Shown piece by piece: positions 24,213-36,240 of a stretch of 64,000 bases of DNA. The translations under genes and the position numbers were made by a program. The notes beneath the pieces were generated by a model. It made no database searches. It saw only the letters and a list, made by a program, of their open reading frames with translations, and was not told where the DNA came from. Every line of letters begins with the position of its first letter. Positions within the stretch are counted from its first letter, which is position 1. This DNA is from Acanthornis magna. Its lineage: Eukaryota > Chordata > Aves > Passeriformes > Acanthizidae. The stretch spans positions 4,293,001 to 4,357,000 of the forward strand of contig JAWUZG010000015.1 of the NCBI GenBank assembly GCA_036785705.1, given 5' to 3'.

Positions 24213-24779
24213 GGATAATAAAAAGGATAACACTGTGAAAAATCTACTTTGCTCTCAAGTCTGACTTTTCTTTGCAAATGTTTTTCTGTTGGTGCTGGTA
24301 CCAAACCAGGACTCGGCAGCACCCGTGGGCACAGCTTCCCCAGCCCTGCATCAGCTGCACATCTGACAGGTTAAATAAACTCTGTTTCCCACCAATTCCC
24401 CAGGCACCATGCCCAGGGTTTTGAACTCCCAGGTACCAGGTCAGCACCTGAAGATGTGTTTGGAGGGGCACAGACACCAGAGGAGCAGCAGCAGTTGTCC
24501 CATCCATCCCAACCTGTCAGAGCCCATGTGGTGACACTCAGAGCCCACCTGCCCAGCACTCAGGTTTATTTTCAGCCACCGTGATGTGACACTGCACTTT
24601 GCTAAGTGCACTCCTGCACTCCAAAGGCAGTCACATTCCCACTGCACACACAGTTCCCAAGTCCTGCACAGACCAGCCAGTAAATCAGGGCTGTAAAAGT
24701 ATTTTTGGCCCCCTGCCCAGTATGTGTACCTCATAATCCCTAATTCCAATTGTGTAAACAAGGCATGACATAACGGGTG
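24213..24779. other. Intergenic interval, no gene seen
   Basis: GC-moderate DNA with antisense frames up to 124 codons lacking domain resemblance. Nothing else recognised. Confidence 0.5.
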
Positions 24780-25075
24780 TGCCATGGAAATATGCTCTAT
24801 AAAGTTGATTACCACGCTTCATCCCATTAGAACAGCAGTCACTGTAAAACTCGAGATAAGGCTAAAGCAATTTATCTGTGTTTCTAAAGGAGATGGGCAC
24901 ATTTTGGCTTTTCAGGGCATGATCAGACTTGACAGGCGGACTCTAGAGCTACTTTGCAGCTCTCATAACAGCTCATTTCAACCTGTACTGGGTAGGAATT
25001 TTTAAACCAGATATCCTAAAAGGTCAGATCGACTGTGGCCATTTCTCAAGCACGCAAAGAGGGAGAGCATAAAAA
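24780..25075. promoter_or_regulatory. Candidate conserved non-coding element
   Basis: AAAGTTGATTACCACGC, CTCGAGATAAGGC (GATA-type core), GCAATTTATCTG and GGCATGATCAGACTTGACAG (TGACAG is a MEIS/TALE core). Scattered CpGs are retained. Texture-based. Confidence 0.32.
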
Positions 25076-26084
25076 GCCTCGGTGACCTGTTCAGCCAGAT
25101 GTCGTCCCAGCTCCTGCTCTCTCCTGAGTGCAAAGGCAGCTCTGGGCGCTTTTGGAGGTCAGGAGCCCCAGGCATTAGGGATAGAAGAGCTGCAGCCATG
25201 TCCCAGGCAGCCAAGCTGAGTGTCACAGTAAGATCTTGTTCCAGGATGACAGGAGGCAGCTGTGCTTCTCTTGTCCATCCAGGAACTTCCAACAGCCTCA
25301 TCCAGCTCACGGCTCCTACCTGCACCCCATGGGTCAGGCCTCAAAGTCCCTGCTCAGGATCACCCACAGCAGCTGTGACAAAGCTGGGACCGAGCCCAGG
25401 TGTCCTGGGTCCCATCCCAGAGCTGCCAGCTGCTGGAGGGTAAGGACTCAAGCCAAGGCTTTCCTAAAACCCCCACTTGCCATGGCATTGCAGCTCCAAG
25501 GGGAGCCAAACATCCATCACAGACCTCAGCTCCAGGAGGAATTGTGGCTGTGGCTAGGTAAAAGCCAGAGCTGCTGAGCCCAGGTTTTCCTTCCCTGCTT
25601 CATGGGCTGAGGCCAGAATTCTCAAAAAACACGGGGAACCTTCCTTGAACCTGCCCCAGGTTTGCAGCAAGCAGGAAACCTTTGCCATTTCAGATTCCAC
25701 TTACAAGTCAGCTCTGAGGAAAACAGCTACTGTGATCGAAGGCATTAAAAATTGATATAATTAACACAAATCAAGGGTATAATATATATCAACTTGTGCA
25801 TGAGTTCAAAAGCTCTTTTTTAAGCCATAGAAGCCAAGGAATTTTTCCATTATCTCAAAAAGAGCTTGATAAAGCCTTTTGCTTGTAGAATTAAGCCTGC
25901 AGCAGCTGGTCGGGTTACTGAACCAGGCACAGCAGCCCTGTGCTGCGTTATAAAGACATCTCTGTTGCTGGAGAAGAAATGGTAACGTGCATTCATAGAG
26001 GCATTTTTTAACCTGATTCTTTAGGCAGCCCCCATCTCCTGCCCTCTCCCTCTGTCACCTCTTGAAAAGGTTTTTCACGCTGGA
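25076..26084. other. Intergenic interval, no gene seen
   Basis: GC-rich first half with overlapping 107-114 codon frames on both strands, then an AT-rich block near 25735-25900 (GATATAATTAACAC). No repeats recognised. Confidence 0.5.
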
Positions 26085-26510
26085 ACTGTACTTGAATTTA
26101 GTCTAATTGGAAGGAAATGTGAGACCCAAATCTTGGCTCTCATTGGCATGGAGACACTTGCATACAATCACGGTATGCAAAACAGCAGAAGTCTGAATTC
26201 ATAATTGGACGTTCCAAAATGTAATTATGAAAGATGAAATGCTCCTTTCAATGAGAAGGCTGTAAATAGAATAATTAATTTTGTGTTTGCTTGAACAATT
26301 CTGTATTATGGACCTTACACTGGAACTGAAATTAATTAAGTGCACCAGGATTTATGGAGGAGGTGAAGAGAGAGGGAAAAAAAAGAATTAATCTGAAGTA
26401 AAAGATAGATGACTTTGTGAGTGTAATGATGCGTTAGTCTGGGGTATTCTTTAACAAATTTAGCAGGCATGTTCTGGGTACAAACAGCACTCACTGACAG
26501 AATTATCTCA
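26085..26510. promoter_or_regulatory. Candidate conserved non-coding element
   Basis: About 400 bases dense in homeodomain cores: GTCTAATTGG, TTCATAATTGGACG, GTAATTATG, GAATAATTAATTTTG and GAAATTAATTAAG. CCAAAATGTAATTATG follows GGACG. No open frame or repeat. One of the better candidates on motif density. Confidence 0.38.
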
Positions 26511-26696
26511 ACTAATGCAGCTGCTGGACTCTGGGCAAATTGAGATTGCAGATGAGTACTTCAGATTTAGAGCTATTAACCCTCTGCGTGCTGGAGATGT
26601 GTTTCCATTCCCTGCGTGGGAAGGTCGGCTGTGTGCCCCTCGTGCCAAGCCCTGCAGGACGTGGCCATGCAGCAGCTCCCTGGGCTCGTGTGAGCA

Positions 26697-26959
26697 CTCA
26701 CAAACACACATAAACACACAGGAGCACACACAAGCACACGTAAATACACACACGTGTACACACAAACACACGTAAATACACACACGTGAACACACAAACA
26801 CACAGGAACACATGCAAGCACATGTAAATACACACACAAACACACAGGAACACACACAAGCACATGTAAATACACACACAAACACACAGGAACACAAACA
26901 AGCACATGTAAATACACACACAAACACACAGGAACACGCAAACACACAGGAACACACGT
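26697..26959 (+). repeat. CA-rich minisatellite, 42-bp unit
   Basis: The word AAGCACATGTAAATA starts at 26816, 26858 and 26900, giving an exact 42-bp period in the right half. The left half has related but shuffled units with CACGTGTACAC and CACGTGAACAC. The array encodes long antisense Cys/Val/Leu-rich frames (191, 150 and 85 codons) and plus-strand NTHTNTQEH frames. These are repeat artefacts. Confidence 0.95.
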
Positions 26960-29127
26960 GCTGGCAGGGTTGGAGGGCAATCGCCAGGCAGGCAGTTCTG
27001 GGGGAACAGCAGAGGAGAGGAAGAGCACTCACAGGAAAGGGAAAGGAAATGAGGAGAGCAGAGTTCAGAGTTGCATCTCTCACTGGAGTCAGGGAAAGAA
27101 GGGATGGGGGCTACTGCCAGTTGTGATTTTTAATGCAAACAAAGCCCAAGTGAGCAGCCAAAGGAATAACTGTAAACCAAACACCTTAGCTGCGACAGGC
27201 TGCTCCTGAGGTCATTTCAAATGGAAACCCAGAGTTATTCCTTTTCTCTGCTAAGATCAGGCTATAAAAACCCAGGTGTAAAAATCTCTTCTGATGTTTC
27301 ATTCAGGACTAAAGCACTTTCCAGGCCTGAATGAATGAGGGATTCCAGATTTACCAGCCTGGCAGAGACCCCTGAGAGACCCAGGGCACTAAGCACTTCC
27401 AACATCCGGAGCAGTCACTCAGAAGACATTTCCAATCCCATAAACGTTATGCCTTACTGGTATAATTCTGAATAAAATAATGTAATTGGCCATAGATTCA
27501 CGAATAATCAATGTGATACTTCCCCTCCTCAGAGTCACTCTGGGGCAGCACTTTGTGGAGCGCTGGCTCGGCTGTGCAGGATTCCTGCACCATGCAGGGA
27601 CACTCCGGAGTTTAGCACGTTGTGTCTGTGGAGTGTCAGCTTTCCCTGCCCAAGGACTGGCTGCTGAGAGACACACGGCAGCTGGAACCAGCCCCTGGGA
27701 ATTTTTTGAGACTCTGGGAAGCAACTGATGAGGATGTGCTGGTGCAGCCCTGGAATGGAGGGAGAAGCACAAGTATTGCAGGGAAGATGTCTCATCTCTG
27801 CTTTATCATCCCTCCTCTGCTGGGATTTCTTTGCTAGGGAAGAACTTTCTTGAGGCTGATTTTATTCCTTAGTGGGGTAGGATTCCTTAGTGTAGGACCC
27901 CCTTGTGTTTCCCACCTGCTCCCAGAGACTGACAATCCAATTAAGCACAAATTGTGCCACAGTTTGTCAAAGTCCAGCAGGACAAGCTTCTCCAAAGTCA
28001 CTTCTCCTTGCAGAAAGCCCGGTGCAAAGCTGTACTTGGTGAGGTCACAGGATGGGTGGGAAAAATGTGAAATCCTTAACCCTCGGGCATGACCTGAGAT
28101 GCTCAGGTGGCAGAGCGTGAACCTGAAACATATCCCTGCTCCTGGCTGATCAAGCTGCTCCCAAGCTTCAGAGTTACCTCCAGGCTGGAGGAGACTCCAC
28201 AGAGACGCCACTGCTTTGTCCCAAAAACTGAAGCACCACAGTGCAGCAATAAAGGCCTCCTTCCTCAGGGAAGAAAGCACTGGGATTACAAATTCTAAGA
28301 GGAAGAAGCTGCCTGGAGGATGTTTACCCAATACCATACATTGATCTCTGGGTAGCAGAGTGCACTGGGGTACAGTGCCTATTTGCTTACTGATATTTGT
28401 TTTCATTTTCCACGATAAAGTGCTAAATATGAACTACAGTCACTCTGCCTTAAATTGCAACAAGAGCTGCATTTTCCACTTGCTTGGTTATAGCCCTTTA
28501 AGTGATACATTATATTGTTTGCCAGAATACTTCTACAAAGTCTTTGCTTCATTTAACTTGTAGAACAATTCAGCCAGATTGGTCTATAAAAGGTGTACTT
28601 AAAATCAGGATTACCCCAGGACTCAGAAGTGCTGGGTGCTAAAACGCAGGCTCTCATTTCCCATGGCCTTCCGAGCATCTGAACATATTTATACCTTCTG
28701 CATTGCAGCAAACTTAATCAGAAGGACAGGCTTGCTAACATCTGTGCATTCCATTCACTTCTGGAGTTGCCTCAATCTCTTCTGAAACCTGATTCTGGCT
28801 GTCAGAGCGCATAGCTCTCCATGCTGGGTATTATTTGGACATGTAGACATCTGTCATCAGGAAGTGTGATAGATGGTTTTATTAACCCACACAGGCAAAC
28901 ACTGGGACAGAGAAGGACTCTTATACAGGGGGGAAAGGATCCTGAAAACCTTACGAGTCTGCTCCATACTTTTTCCAGCCTGTGGTTCTGTGACCAAGTG
29001 CTTGGAAGAGGAAAATATCTTACACAGCTCGTGCTGGATATATTCCCCACAGATAGATTTGGCCAAAATAAGTAAATCAAGTACCATAGGTGATATGGCA
29101 TCTCCAACAAGTGAAGGAGGAATGGAA
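26960..29127. other. Intergenic interval, no gene seen
   Basis: The 190-codon minus-strand frame at 28406-27834 has no domain I recognise and no codon bias, and a plus-strand frame opposes it. A block near 28860-29090 has ATTAAC and AAATCAAG words. Nothing else. Confidence 0.45.
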
Positions 29128-29374
29128 AGAGGGGAGGCTTAGATTGGGTATTAGGGAGAAATTCTTCCCTGTGAGGAAGGGCAGGCCCTGGCACAGGTGC
29201 CCAGAGAAGCTGTGGCTGCCCCTGGATCCCTGGCAGTGTCCAAGGCCAGGCTGGACAGGGCTTGGAGCAATCTGGGACAGTGGGAAGCATCCCTGACAAT
29301 GCCAGGGGATGGAATAAGATGAGCTTTAAGGTTCCTTCCAACCCAAACCATTCTGTGATTCTGTGATTTTATGA
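29128..29374 (+). mobile_element. CR1 retrotransposon, 5'-truncated 3' end (young copy)
   Basis: Sense-strand CR1 3' end starting around GGGGAGGCTTAGATTGGG, through AAATTCTTCCCTGTGAGG, CCCAGAGAAGCTGTGGCTGC and TCCAAGGCCAGGCTGGACAG. It finishes TTCCAACCCAAACC plus two clean ATTCTGTG octamers. A stretch of about 83 bases differs at one position from the copy at 53803. The length of about 247 bases is typical of truncated CR1. A 179-codon antisense frame across it is an artefact. Confidence 0.96.
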
Positions 29375-32300
29375 CGATCTCCAATAGCAGAAACTCCTGC
29401 AAGTAGCAGGGTTTGTAGCAAACTGCAGCCAGACTGTGCTTTGAATATAAGTTTAAGGAAAATGGGAATCAATTTTAATAGAACGCAGCACAAAGATTTA
29501 ATTTAAATCATTCAGGAATTAAATACAAATTCACCAATTAGTCCCCACAGCTGTTTTCCCTTCTCAAATTGCTCCTCCTTCCAATATCCCATAGCAGTCA
29601 CCTGCAGGCAGGACTTTGTACCAACAAATTCTAGGGCAAAACCTAGAGCCAAACTGGATTTCTGGACACTTAGTTTTGGGGTTTGGTCTGTATCCACATG
29701 CAGTTGCAGCCTGAGTAGGAACAATGCTTTCTGTATCCCAACCTTCCAAAAATAGTCAAATGCAATTAATCCTTGCTGGTTTTCCACTTCCCATGATTCC
29801 GGGAGTCCTGTGCTGAGGCTCCCACAGAACTGAGACCAGATACAGACAGAGGAACGTGTCCCTACTACTTCTTTTCCAAAAAGCCTCTTAGTAAAGCAGC
29901 CAGTGGCTCACAGCTGGGAAATGACAGGGCTGGTGTTGACTGTCCAGGGACGGTTTTTCCTCTCCTTGCTGTCCACCTGCTTTAAGCTGAATTTTATTAC
30001 TTCTTTTTTTCTGAACAGCGTGGTTCCCCCACACTCCCTCTGAGCCTGCATTTAAGCTGAGCCCCCCCAATAATGCCAGTACACGTGTGTGTTGCTTAAC
30101 ATATATTTTATATTCATAGACATGTAAATATGTAGAGCTACATACAGTGGTGCTGGTGAACTTTATCTTCCTAGAGGCACCAGAAAGATGAATAAGATAA
30201 AATCAGTCATATATTTTTATTCACAAAGGCAAGGGACTGCACTCTGTGTTTCTCTTCGCCACGTGGGAAAAGCTGCGTTTGAAACTTTAGATTTGCATGG
30301 TTTGGGTTGTTTTTTATATTGCAAACTTTTCAGGGTAATCCATGTTGTTATGTCCCACGATGCTGCTGCAGACTGTGAGAGATGGATAGATAATGATTTC
30401 CTTTAAGCCCTAATTTCTGGAAACAAATGAGTGCCTAGCAACTTCACCTTTCAAAATGAAAAGAAAGAGGTGGGTAAAATTTCTGTATGGGATATCTGAA
30501 AATGGGATTTAAATGGAAGCAAGAGTCTTGCAAACAAGACAGGATTTGAAAGTTTATATGGAGCAACGAATAAGCAAACTCATAACCTTGAGCTGACTTT
30601 TGCCCATTTGTTTTGACAATGATGCCAGGTATCACCTGCAAAAAATAATGTTTGATCTCATGCACAAATACACAGGTTTATTCTCAGAAATATCCTGTCA
30701 ATAAAATCAGAAAAAAAAGGCAAATCTCTCTAATCATTGAAACAGGGCAGCTCAAACCAATAACACAACCTGCAATTTTGCAGCTTTATATTATTAGAAG
30801 GAATGAGAAAAAAAACCCCTCACCAATCCCCCTGACACTGATTCATCAAATAAATTAACTCTGTTCATCAGTTAACTCTCACTGGTCAAATAGGGTTAAA
30901 ATTCTTGGGTCTAATTCACATTGCTAATTTTGCAAAGGGGAAAAAATCACAGTGGGATGGAAGGAGCCAAATTTGCTATTTTGTCATAACTGACTGAACC
31001 TTGGGGGCTGGTGTTTTATTCTTGTAATGTTTCTTTTAATAAAAAAGTGCCTAATTAAAATAGCCTTTTAGAAAACATTAATTCAGGAGCTAAAAAAAAA
31101 AATTCAAATGAACTCAAATAGATTTTCTCTGGTGCGTTAACGTTGCATTTAGGATAATGGATAAGGAGAAGGATGGATTCTGTAGGTATAAATCAATAGA
31201 CGAGGGGGGTTGATGAAACTGCAACCTGTGAGAGTGAAGCCCTGGTGGTTTGTGATATCATCAGGAGCCTGAGATTAATTTGTTTGACAGTCCAGTCTCC
31301 TGCATTCATTATTTTAGCAACAGGACCACGCTGCACATGTTAACCAGACAGCCAACGCACCCTCACTCAGATCCCCTACAGGCACCCAGGGTAAAGCAAA
31401 AATCCCAGCTGACTTGTCAGCAGGATAAAAGCAGATTATCCTTTTTACTGCTGTAAGAAAAGTGATAGAGAAAAGGGTGTTATGGAGAGATGGAGACATA
31501 ATTGGTAGTTCTGGATTAGCCCCATCACTGGTCACGCTGGCCAGTCACACAGCCGGCAAGGACCTGGCTCTGCTGCCTTGATGAAGATGTGTTAATGATT
31601 TCATTAGGATTTCAAGGGGAATGGGATCAGTGGCAGCATGGATAAATGAACAACTCTATGCTCCCAGCCTGCTCTCTCAGTGGTTTCTTTCCTTTGAATT
31701 TCCTCTGGCTGGAAATAAAAGTTTTAAGAGACAAATTTTTTTGGTTTGCAAGAAAAGGAAAAAGGAGTTAATGTAAATCACTCAGGTGCTGCAAACCCCA
31801 AATAACCTTCTGTACTCTCTGTTTTCTATACAGATATCTGACTGCTCATTTTTCTTGCAGGCTTATGACCAAATTCTGCTCACCTTGTGTTCCATCTAAG
31901 GGCCTCTGAAACCCCATGAAGGGGCCATTGATTTTAATGGCTGTTGGATCAGATCCTCATTCTTAGGGATAGCCCCATTAATTTCATATGGCCTGTTTAT
32001 GTGAGTAAATTGGCCCCAATTCGGCCCCAAGTCTGTGACTTTCCTAGCCCTGGGAACAGGCAGAAATCCCTGTCCTGTTCTGCTGTACAGTCTAACCCAT
32101 CCAGCTGGAGTTAAGTGTACCTCATTACTCAGGGAAATTTGGATTTGGACAATTCTTCACTGATAAACAACATATTGCTATAATTAGCAAGTGTGGACTG
32201 GGAATCCTGGAAATGGAGTCTGTCCAATCTGTCAATTTAGGAACATATTGTTTAATTTACACAGTGCAGCACATTGTGCAACCTGAGAAGGCTCCCCCAG

Positions 32301-32581
32301 CCCGGGCGAGAGCAGGGCTTGCTGCTGCCTCCAAATTTGGAAAGCCACTTTCAGCTTCAGACAGCAATTTTGACACTCTTCTTCTTCCTCTTGGCCTCCT
32401 CATTAGGTTGAAAGAGGCTGAAAAGACTGAAAGAAGCCATGCACAGTTCATATACAACCACTGCCAAGCTGTTTTTTCAGTTAAACCCTGAGGATCCCCA
32501 TTTTCCAGAAGGAAACTCTCCCCTTCTGGAAGACTTTGTGCAAGTGTTGTAAGGAGGCCAGTACAGTCCAAATCACAGACT
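29375..32581. other. Intergenic interval, no gene seen
   Basis: AT-rich, few repeats. It contains an octamer ATTTGCAT at 30291-30298, and a GGTGCGTTAACGTTGC block near 31131. No frame exceeds 105 codons. Parts near 31000-31280 could be regulatory but motif density is moderate. Confidence 0.45.
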
Positions 32582-32875
32582 CAAATCATAAAATCATAGA
32601 ATGGTTTGGGTTGGAAGGGACCCTAAAGGCCATCTTAGTTCCAACACTCCCACCATGGGCAGGGACACCTCCCACTGTCCCAGGTTGCTCCAAGCCCTGT
32701 CCAGCCTGGCTCTGAACACTCCCGGGGATCCAGGGGCAGCCACAGCTTCTCTGGGCACCCTGTGCTGGTGTCTGACAACCTTCACAGGGAAGAATTTCTC
32801 CCTAATATCCAATCTAAGCCTGCCCTCTGCCAGCTTGGAGCCGTAATGATTGTCCTGACGTGCCAGGCCCACACT
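32582..32875 (-). mobile_element. CR1 retrotransposon, minus strand, 5'-truncated
   Basis: Reverse complement of the CR1 3' end: ATCATAGAATGGTTTGGG, then GGAAGGGACC, CCAGGTTGCTCCAAGCCC, GGCAGCCACAGCTTCTCTGG, AAGAATTTCTCCCTAATATC and a decayed match to about TGCCAGGCCC. Octamers at the 32582 end read CATAAAATCATAG. The boundary on the 32875 side is approximate. Confidence 0.95.
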
Positions 32876-33224
32876 CAGTTCCCTGTGCTGGTGCACCCAG
32901 GTTCTGGAGGTGCTGAGCTGTAGGGTGAGAGAAGCCAATGAGCCTGGAGCACAGCACAGACATCAAGATGACCATCCAAAACCTGCTGTACAGAGGGATG
33001 TTGGGTTTGTTTGTAAATGACCATGTATACACCAACAGAAATGCACAGCAGAGTTGCTTTAATACAAATATGCACCATTCAATTTCCACCCAGGCTGACC
33101 AGATTCATCGAGCATCACGTTTTGCATTCTCCAGGCCAGATTCTTCTTCAGTTATCAGACTTCCCCTTCACTCCTCTGCTTGTCTTCTAATCAAAGCAAA
33201 CCACTCCAACTTTTAAATGAAACT
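32876..33224. other. Intergenic interval, no gene seen
   Basis: Ordinary DNA between the CR1 copy and an AT-rich block. A 92-codon frame is not supported. Confidence 0.45.
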
Positions 33225-33560
33225 AATTTTCATATTGCCCACATATACATACAGTTAAGAAATTACAGTGACAGTGATAAAAAATGTTAATTTTTCTTTC
33301 CAGATGCTTGTAAAACAGCCTTAACATATGTCCGCTGTTTAATTAACAGAGCGGCAGCATGGTGGAGGGAAGCCAAACTAATAATTTAAAGAAGCATTCT
33401 CCCTCCCTTGATTTGAATCCCAAAACACATCCATCATGTGCATTTCTGAAACTGCAAAAGATTTAATTTTCTGAACTTTCAGCAAACATCATAAAACAAG
33501 TCAAAGAGAAACCTGAAGTCAGGAGTGATCGCCTTTGAGAGAGTTCAGCTTCAGAACTCT
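33225..33560. promoter_or_regulatory. Weak candidate conserved non-coding element
   Basis: AT-rich and non-repetitive, with AACATATGTCCGCTGTTTAATTAACAGAG near 33324-33352 as its most ordered part (E-box CATATG and TTAATTAA). Lower motif density than the better candidates. Confidence 0.25.
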
Positions 33561-33601
33561 CACAGAAATTCATTTCATTAAGTGACTAAAAACTCCAGTG
33601 C

Positions 33602-33617
33602 TTTTTTTTTTTTTTTT
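33602..33617 (+). repeat. T16 homopolymer
   Basis: Sixteen uninterrupted T followed by AAATTAGC. No retroposon body is seen on the minus strand, so it is not taken as a tail. Confidence 0.9.
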
Positions 33618-34864
33618 AAATTAGCTTTTATTGTCATCTCCTGCTGGGTGGCCAAAAGGTGCCATTTTGCTGCTCAGGTTCTGATTTTGAGCTGCCTCCT
33701 TGCTCAAGATTGATGAGGATGTAATTCCTTCCTCCAAGCAGAGCCAGGATGAAGCCAGTCATCTCACCCACTCACAGAGCCTTTTCCTGTAAGATTTGTG
33801 AGCTGCAAAATTTCTGGACTATCTGTCTTTCCTCCACAGGAAGTACAGACGTGCTGCTGCCCCAGCCTGCAGGTGGGGGGCTGAGGCAGTTTAAATTGCA
33901 TTTCATTACATTTGACACCTGCATTTTAACCAACTCCACTTTTGAAATCCAGCTGTCCGCAGGTCCCTCAGGTCAAGCTCTGGAGGGGGAGCAATGAGGA
34001 TGCTGAGGACCTTGGTGTGAGGTGGAGGTGTCACTCTTACAAAGTCCAGAGACACCAACCCATCACACAGCTGATACCCCAAGCTCTGCTCTTGCAAAAG
34101 CAGCACTGAGGGTCTGAGATGGAGCAAGTAGAAAAAGTGCTGCTCCCTAAGCTGACATGTGCTCCCAAAACCCCTCTTTGCCCCCTCACAAAGACAAGGC
34201 AAGGACAGGGCAAACTTAAAACCGTCACTTGCAAAATTGGCACCGAGGTCACATCTCTGGAGCCAAAGTGAACTTCCCAGCGAGGGCCTTGCCCTTTCTC
34301 CAAAAGCATATCGAGAGCTTCATCCCCCTCTGCCCTTCGTGTCTGGGATGACTGCAGGTTATTTAAAGGTGCAAAAAGCTCTCCTCACCTCCTTGCTCCT
34401 GTTCTCAGCAAACAGCTACTCGTATGCAGAAGAGATCAAATCCCTCCCGGAGATTACTCTGAGATCCATGGGGGAGCAGGAGGTGCCACCACAGCTATTA
34501 ACCTCTTCTGGGATAACCAGACACACAGAAAGAAGTGCCCACTACTCACAGCCAGGAAATGATGCTCTTGGCCCCTATCCTCTGCAAAGCTAATGACTCC
34601 TCCTGAGGGACCAATATGCCTGGGGAAAGGAGGTTGTGTTTTATCAACCTGACCAGAGAGACACACGGTGTGAAAGACAAAGCAGCACAGAGCCACCTGG
34701 GGAAATACACCCTTTCCTCCGTGGAAAGGAAGAGATTTGTCAAAGGTGATGCTCTATTTTATTACTGTATTGAATGGAAGAGCACATTAAAAGACTTCTG
34801 CTAAATATTAACCAGGAAGAGGAAAGATGGGGACAGAGCATTTTCCTTCTCCAACTTTTGTAGG
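33618..34864. other. Intergenic interval, no gene seen
   Basis: The 144-codon plus-strand frame at 34159-34593 is compositionally ordinary and has antisense competitors. No domain recognised. No repeats. Confidence 0.45.
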
Positions 34865-35020
34865 GAGCGCTCAGTCATAAAGCAACTCAGAAATTAATCT
34901 GCTGATAGATTAGAGACTGTGAGTGTTAATTGACCCTTTGATCTCCTGGTTGTTATTTTGGGTCTAGCAGAGAGGGATATTAATGAATCTGAAATTATTA
35001 AATGAATTCCTCACTTGCTG
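34865..35020. promoter_or_regulatory. Candidate element with a TCF/LEF site
   Basis: A perfect CTTTGATC at 34936-34943, matching the known TCF/LEF core, lies directly beside GTTAATTGACC. GAAATTAATCTGC and AAATTATTAAATG flank it. Non-repetitive. Confidence 0.33.
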
Positions 35021-35689
35021 TGGCAGCACTTGGCTCCCAGCAGAGAGCATCCCTGTGGGTTGCCCTGCTCTGGCTGGAGTTCTCACAGGGGTGGAGGCAG
35101 AGACACAGGTACTGCCTGGCAGGCTGAGAGCACCCAGCTGCAGCTTCCAGACAGTCTTCATGCTCTACATGAGCAAAGGGAGTTGAAAACTCCCCAGCTT
35201 GAAACTGAGAGCATTTCACAAACGCATGGATCAGCGTCACTCCTAATCCCCGCACAGGTCAAAGCCAGGGGATCTGTTTATCGCCTTCCTGCTTTCAGAG
35301 CCCACCAGGAGGGTGGTACACACAGACCTGCTCAAATTTCCCCAGGTGTCTGTACCCCTGGAGCAGCTCTGCACCCTCAGAGAGGGTTACACCAGGCGTT
35401 TGCTGTGCCTTGTTTTCAACATGGAACTTCAGGTTGTGCTTTCTGGAGGTCCCACTCCCTAATTGTGAGACCACTGGGCCATGGATAATGTCATCATCCC
35501 AGGCCAGGGACAGAATTCCTGCAAAAGCCTGAGCTGGGCTTGTTCAAGTCATGGCCCTATGTGCTCCTGGTGTTACAATCAGACAGAATTTCTCCAAGTT
35601 GCACAGAGAGTGGAAGGACCATCTCAGATGGAGTTTCTTCTTAGACTTAAAGCTGGAGATAAATATTTGGGAAAAAAATTGTAGGCAAT
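35021..35689. other. Intergenic interval, no gene seen
   Basis: GC-richer. A 157-codon plus-strand frame at 35015-35488 spans most of it but shows no domain or position bias I can defend. Confidence 0.45.
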
Positions 35690-36240
35690 GAGTCAGTTAA
35701 TACAGCAGGGCCTTTCTCCAGAAACCTGGCCAGCTCTGCCCATTAAAGAGCTAGTCCTTGGCTAGCTCTCCAAAGGAGGCTCAGTGACTGTGTACATTAA
35801 AAATGCTATCACCATTATGGGCTCTTCACTAAAGGTACACGAGCATGACAAATATATGTAATTTGCAAATTGGCTGGTCTTTTGCAATAATTTAGAGACA
35901 CTAGTTAGCGGCAATAGAAATCTAACAATTACTGATGTTTAAGGTTTGCATTGTTGCTCTGTGAATATTTCATGCATAAATGAACTTCCCCTGGACCAAC
36001 TGCTGTTTCTGATGAGGCGCTCTGAGGCTTTATTGCCAAATACACAGCGGGGCTCCCCCAATGAGCCACATAACGGATGATGCATCACCTTCGCAGCTTA
36101 AATAATGCAGAGTATCTGCATTTTATAGTGTGGTGGTACACTTTATTTACATATCAACTGAGTGGCCAGACTGGATATGAAGAAATATGTGAAGGAAAGA
36201 ACATGGCACTTTTAATATTTCATATTAGCAAGCGCCCCAC
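35690..36240. promoter_or_regulatory. Long candidate conserved non-coding element
   Basis: About 550 bases of repeat-free AT-rich DNA with GTACATTAAAAATGC, TATGTAATTTGCAAATTGG, GCAATAATTTAGAG, CTAGTTAGCGGC, TTTCATGCATAAATG and CACTTTATTTACATATC. The regular return of homeodomain, POU-like and FOX-like cores over a long span is notable. No open frame. Confidence 0.4.

Noticed and set aside
26508..27083. 191- and 150-codon Cys/Val-rich minus-strand frames
   Set aside because: Produced by the CA minisatellite. Stops are absent because the repeat lacks the needed words.
27834..28406. 190-codon minus-strand frame
   Set aside because: No codon-position bias seen and no family resemblance; a plus-strand frame opposes it.
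28802..29341. 179-codon minus-strand frame
   Set aside because: Antisense to a CR1 3' end. Nearly the same peptide (PCPAWPWTLPGIQGQ) occurs antisense to the CR1 copy at 53803.
32594..32938. 114-codon minus-strand frame
   Set aside because: Translation of the non-coding CR1 3' region in its sense direction.
33602..33617. T16 tract as tail of a minus-strand processed copy
   Set aside because: No gene-like sequence lies on the minus strand beyond it.
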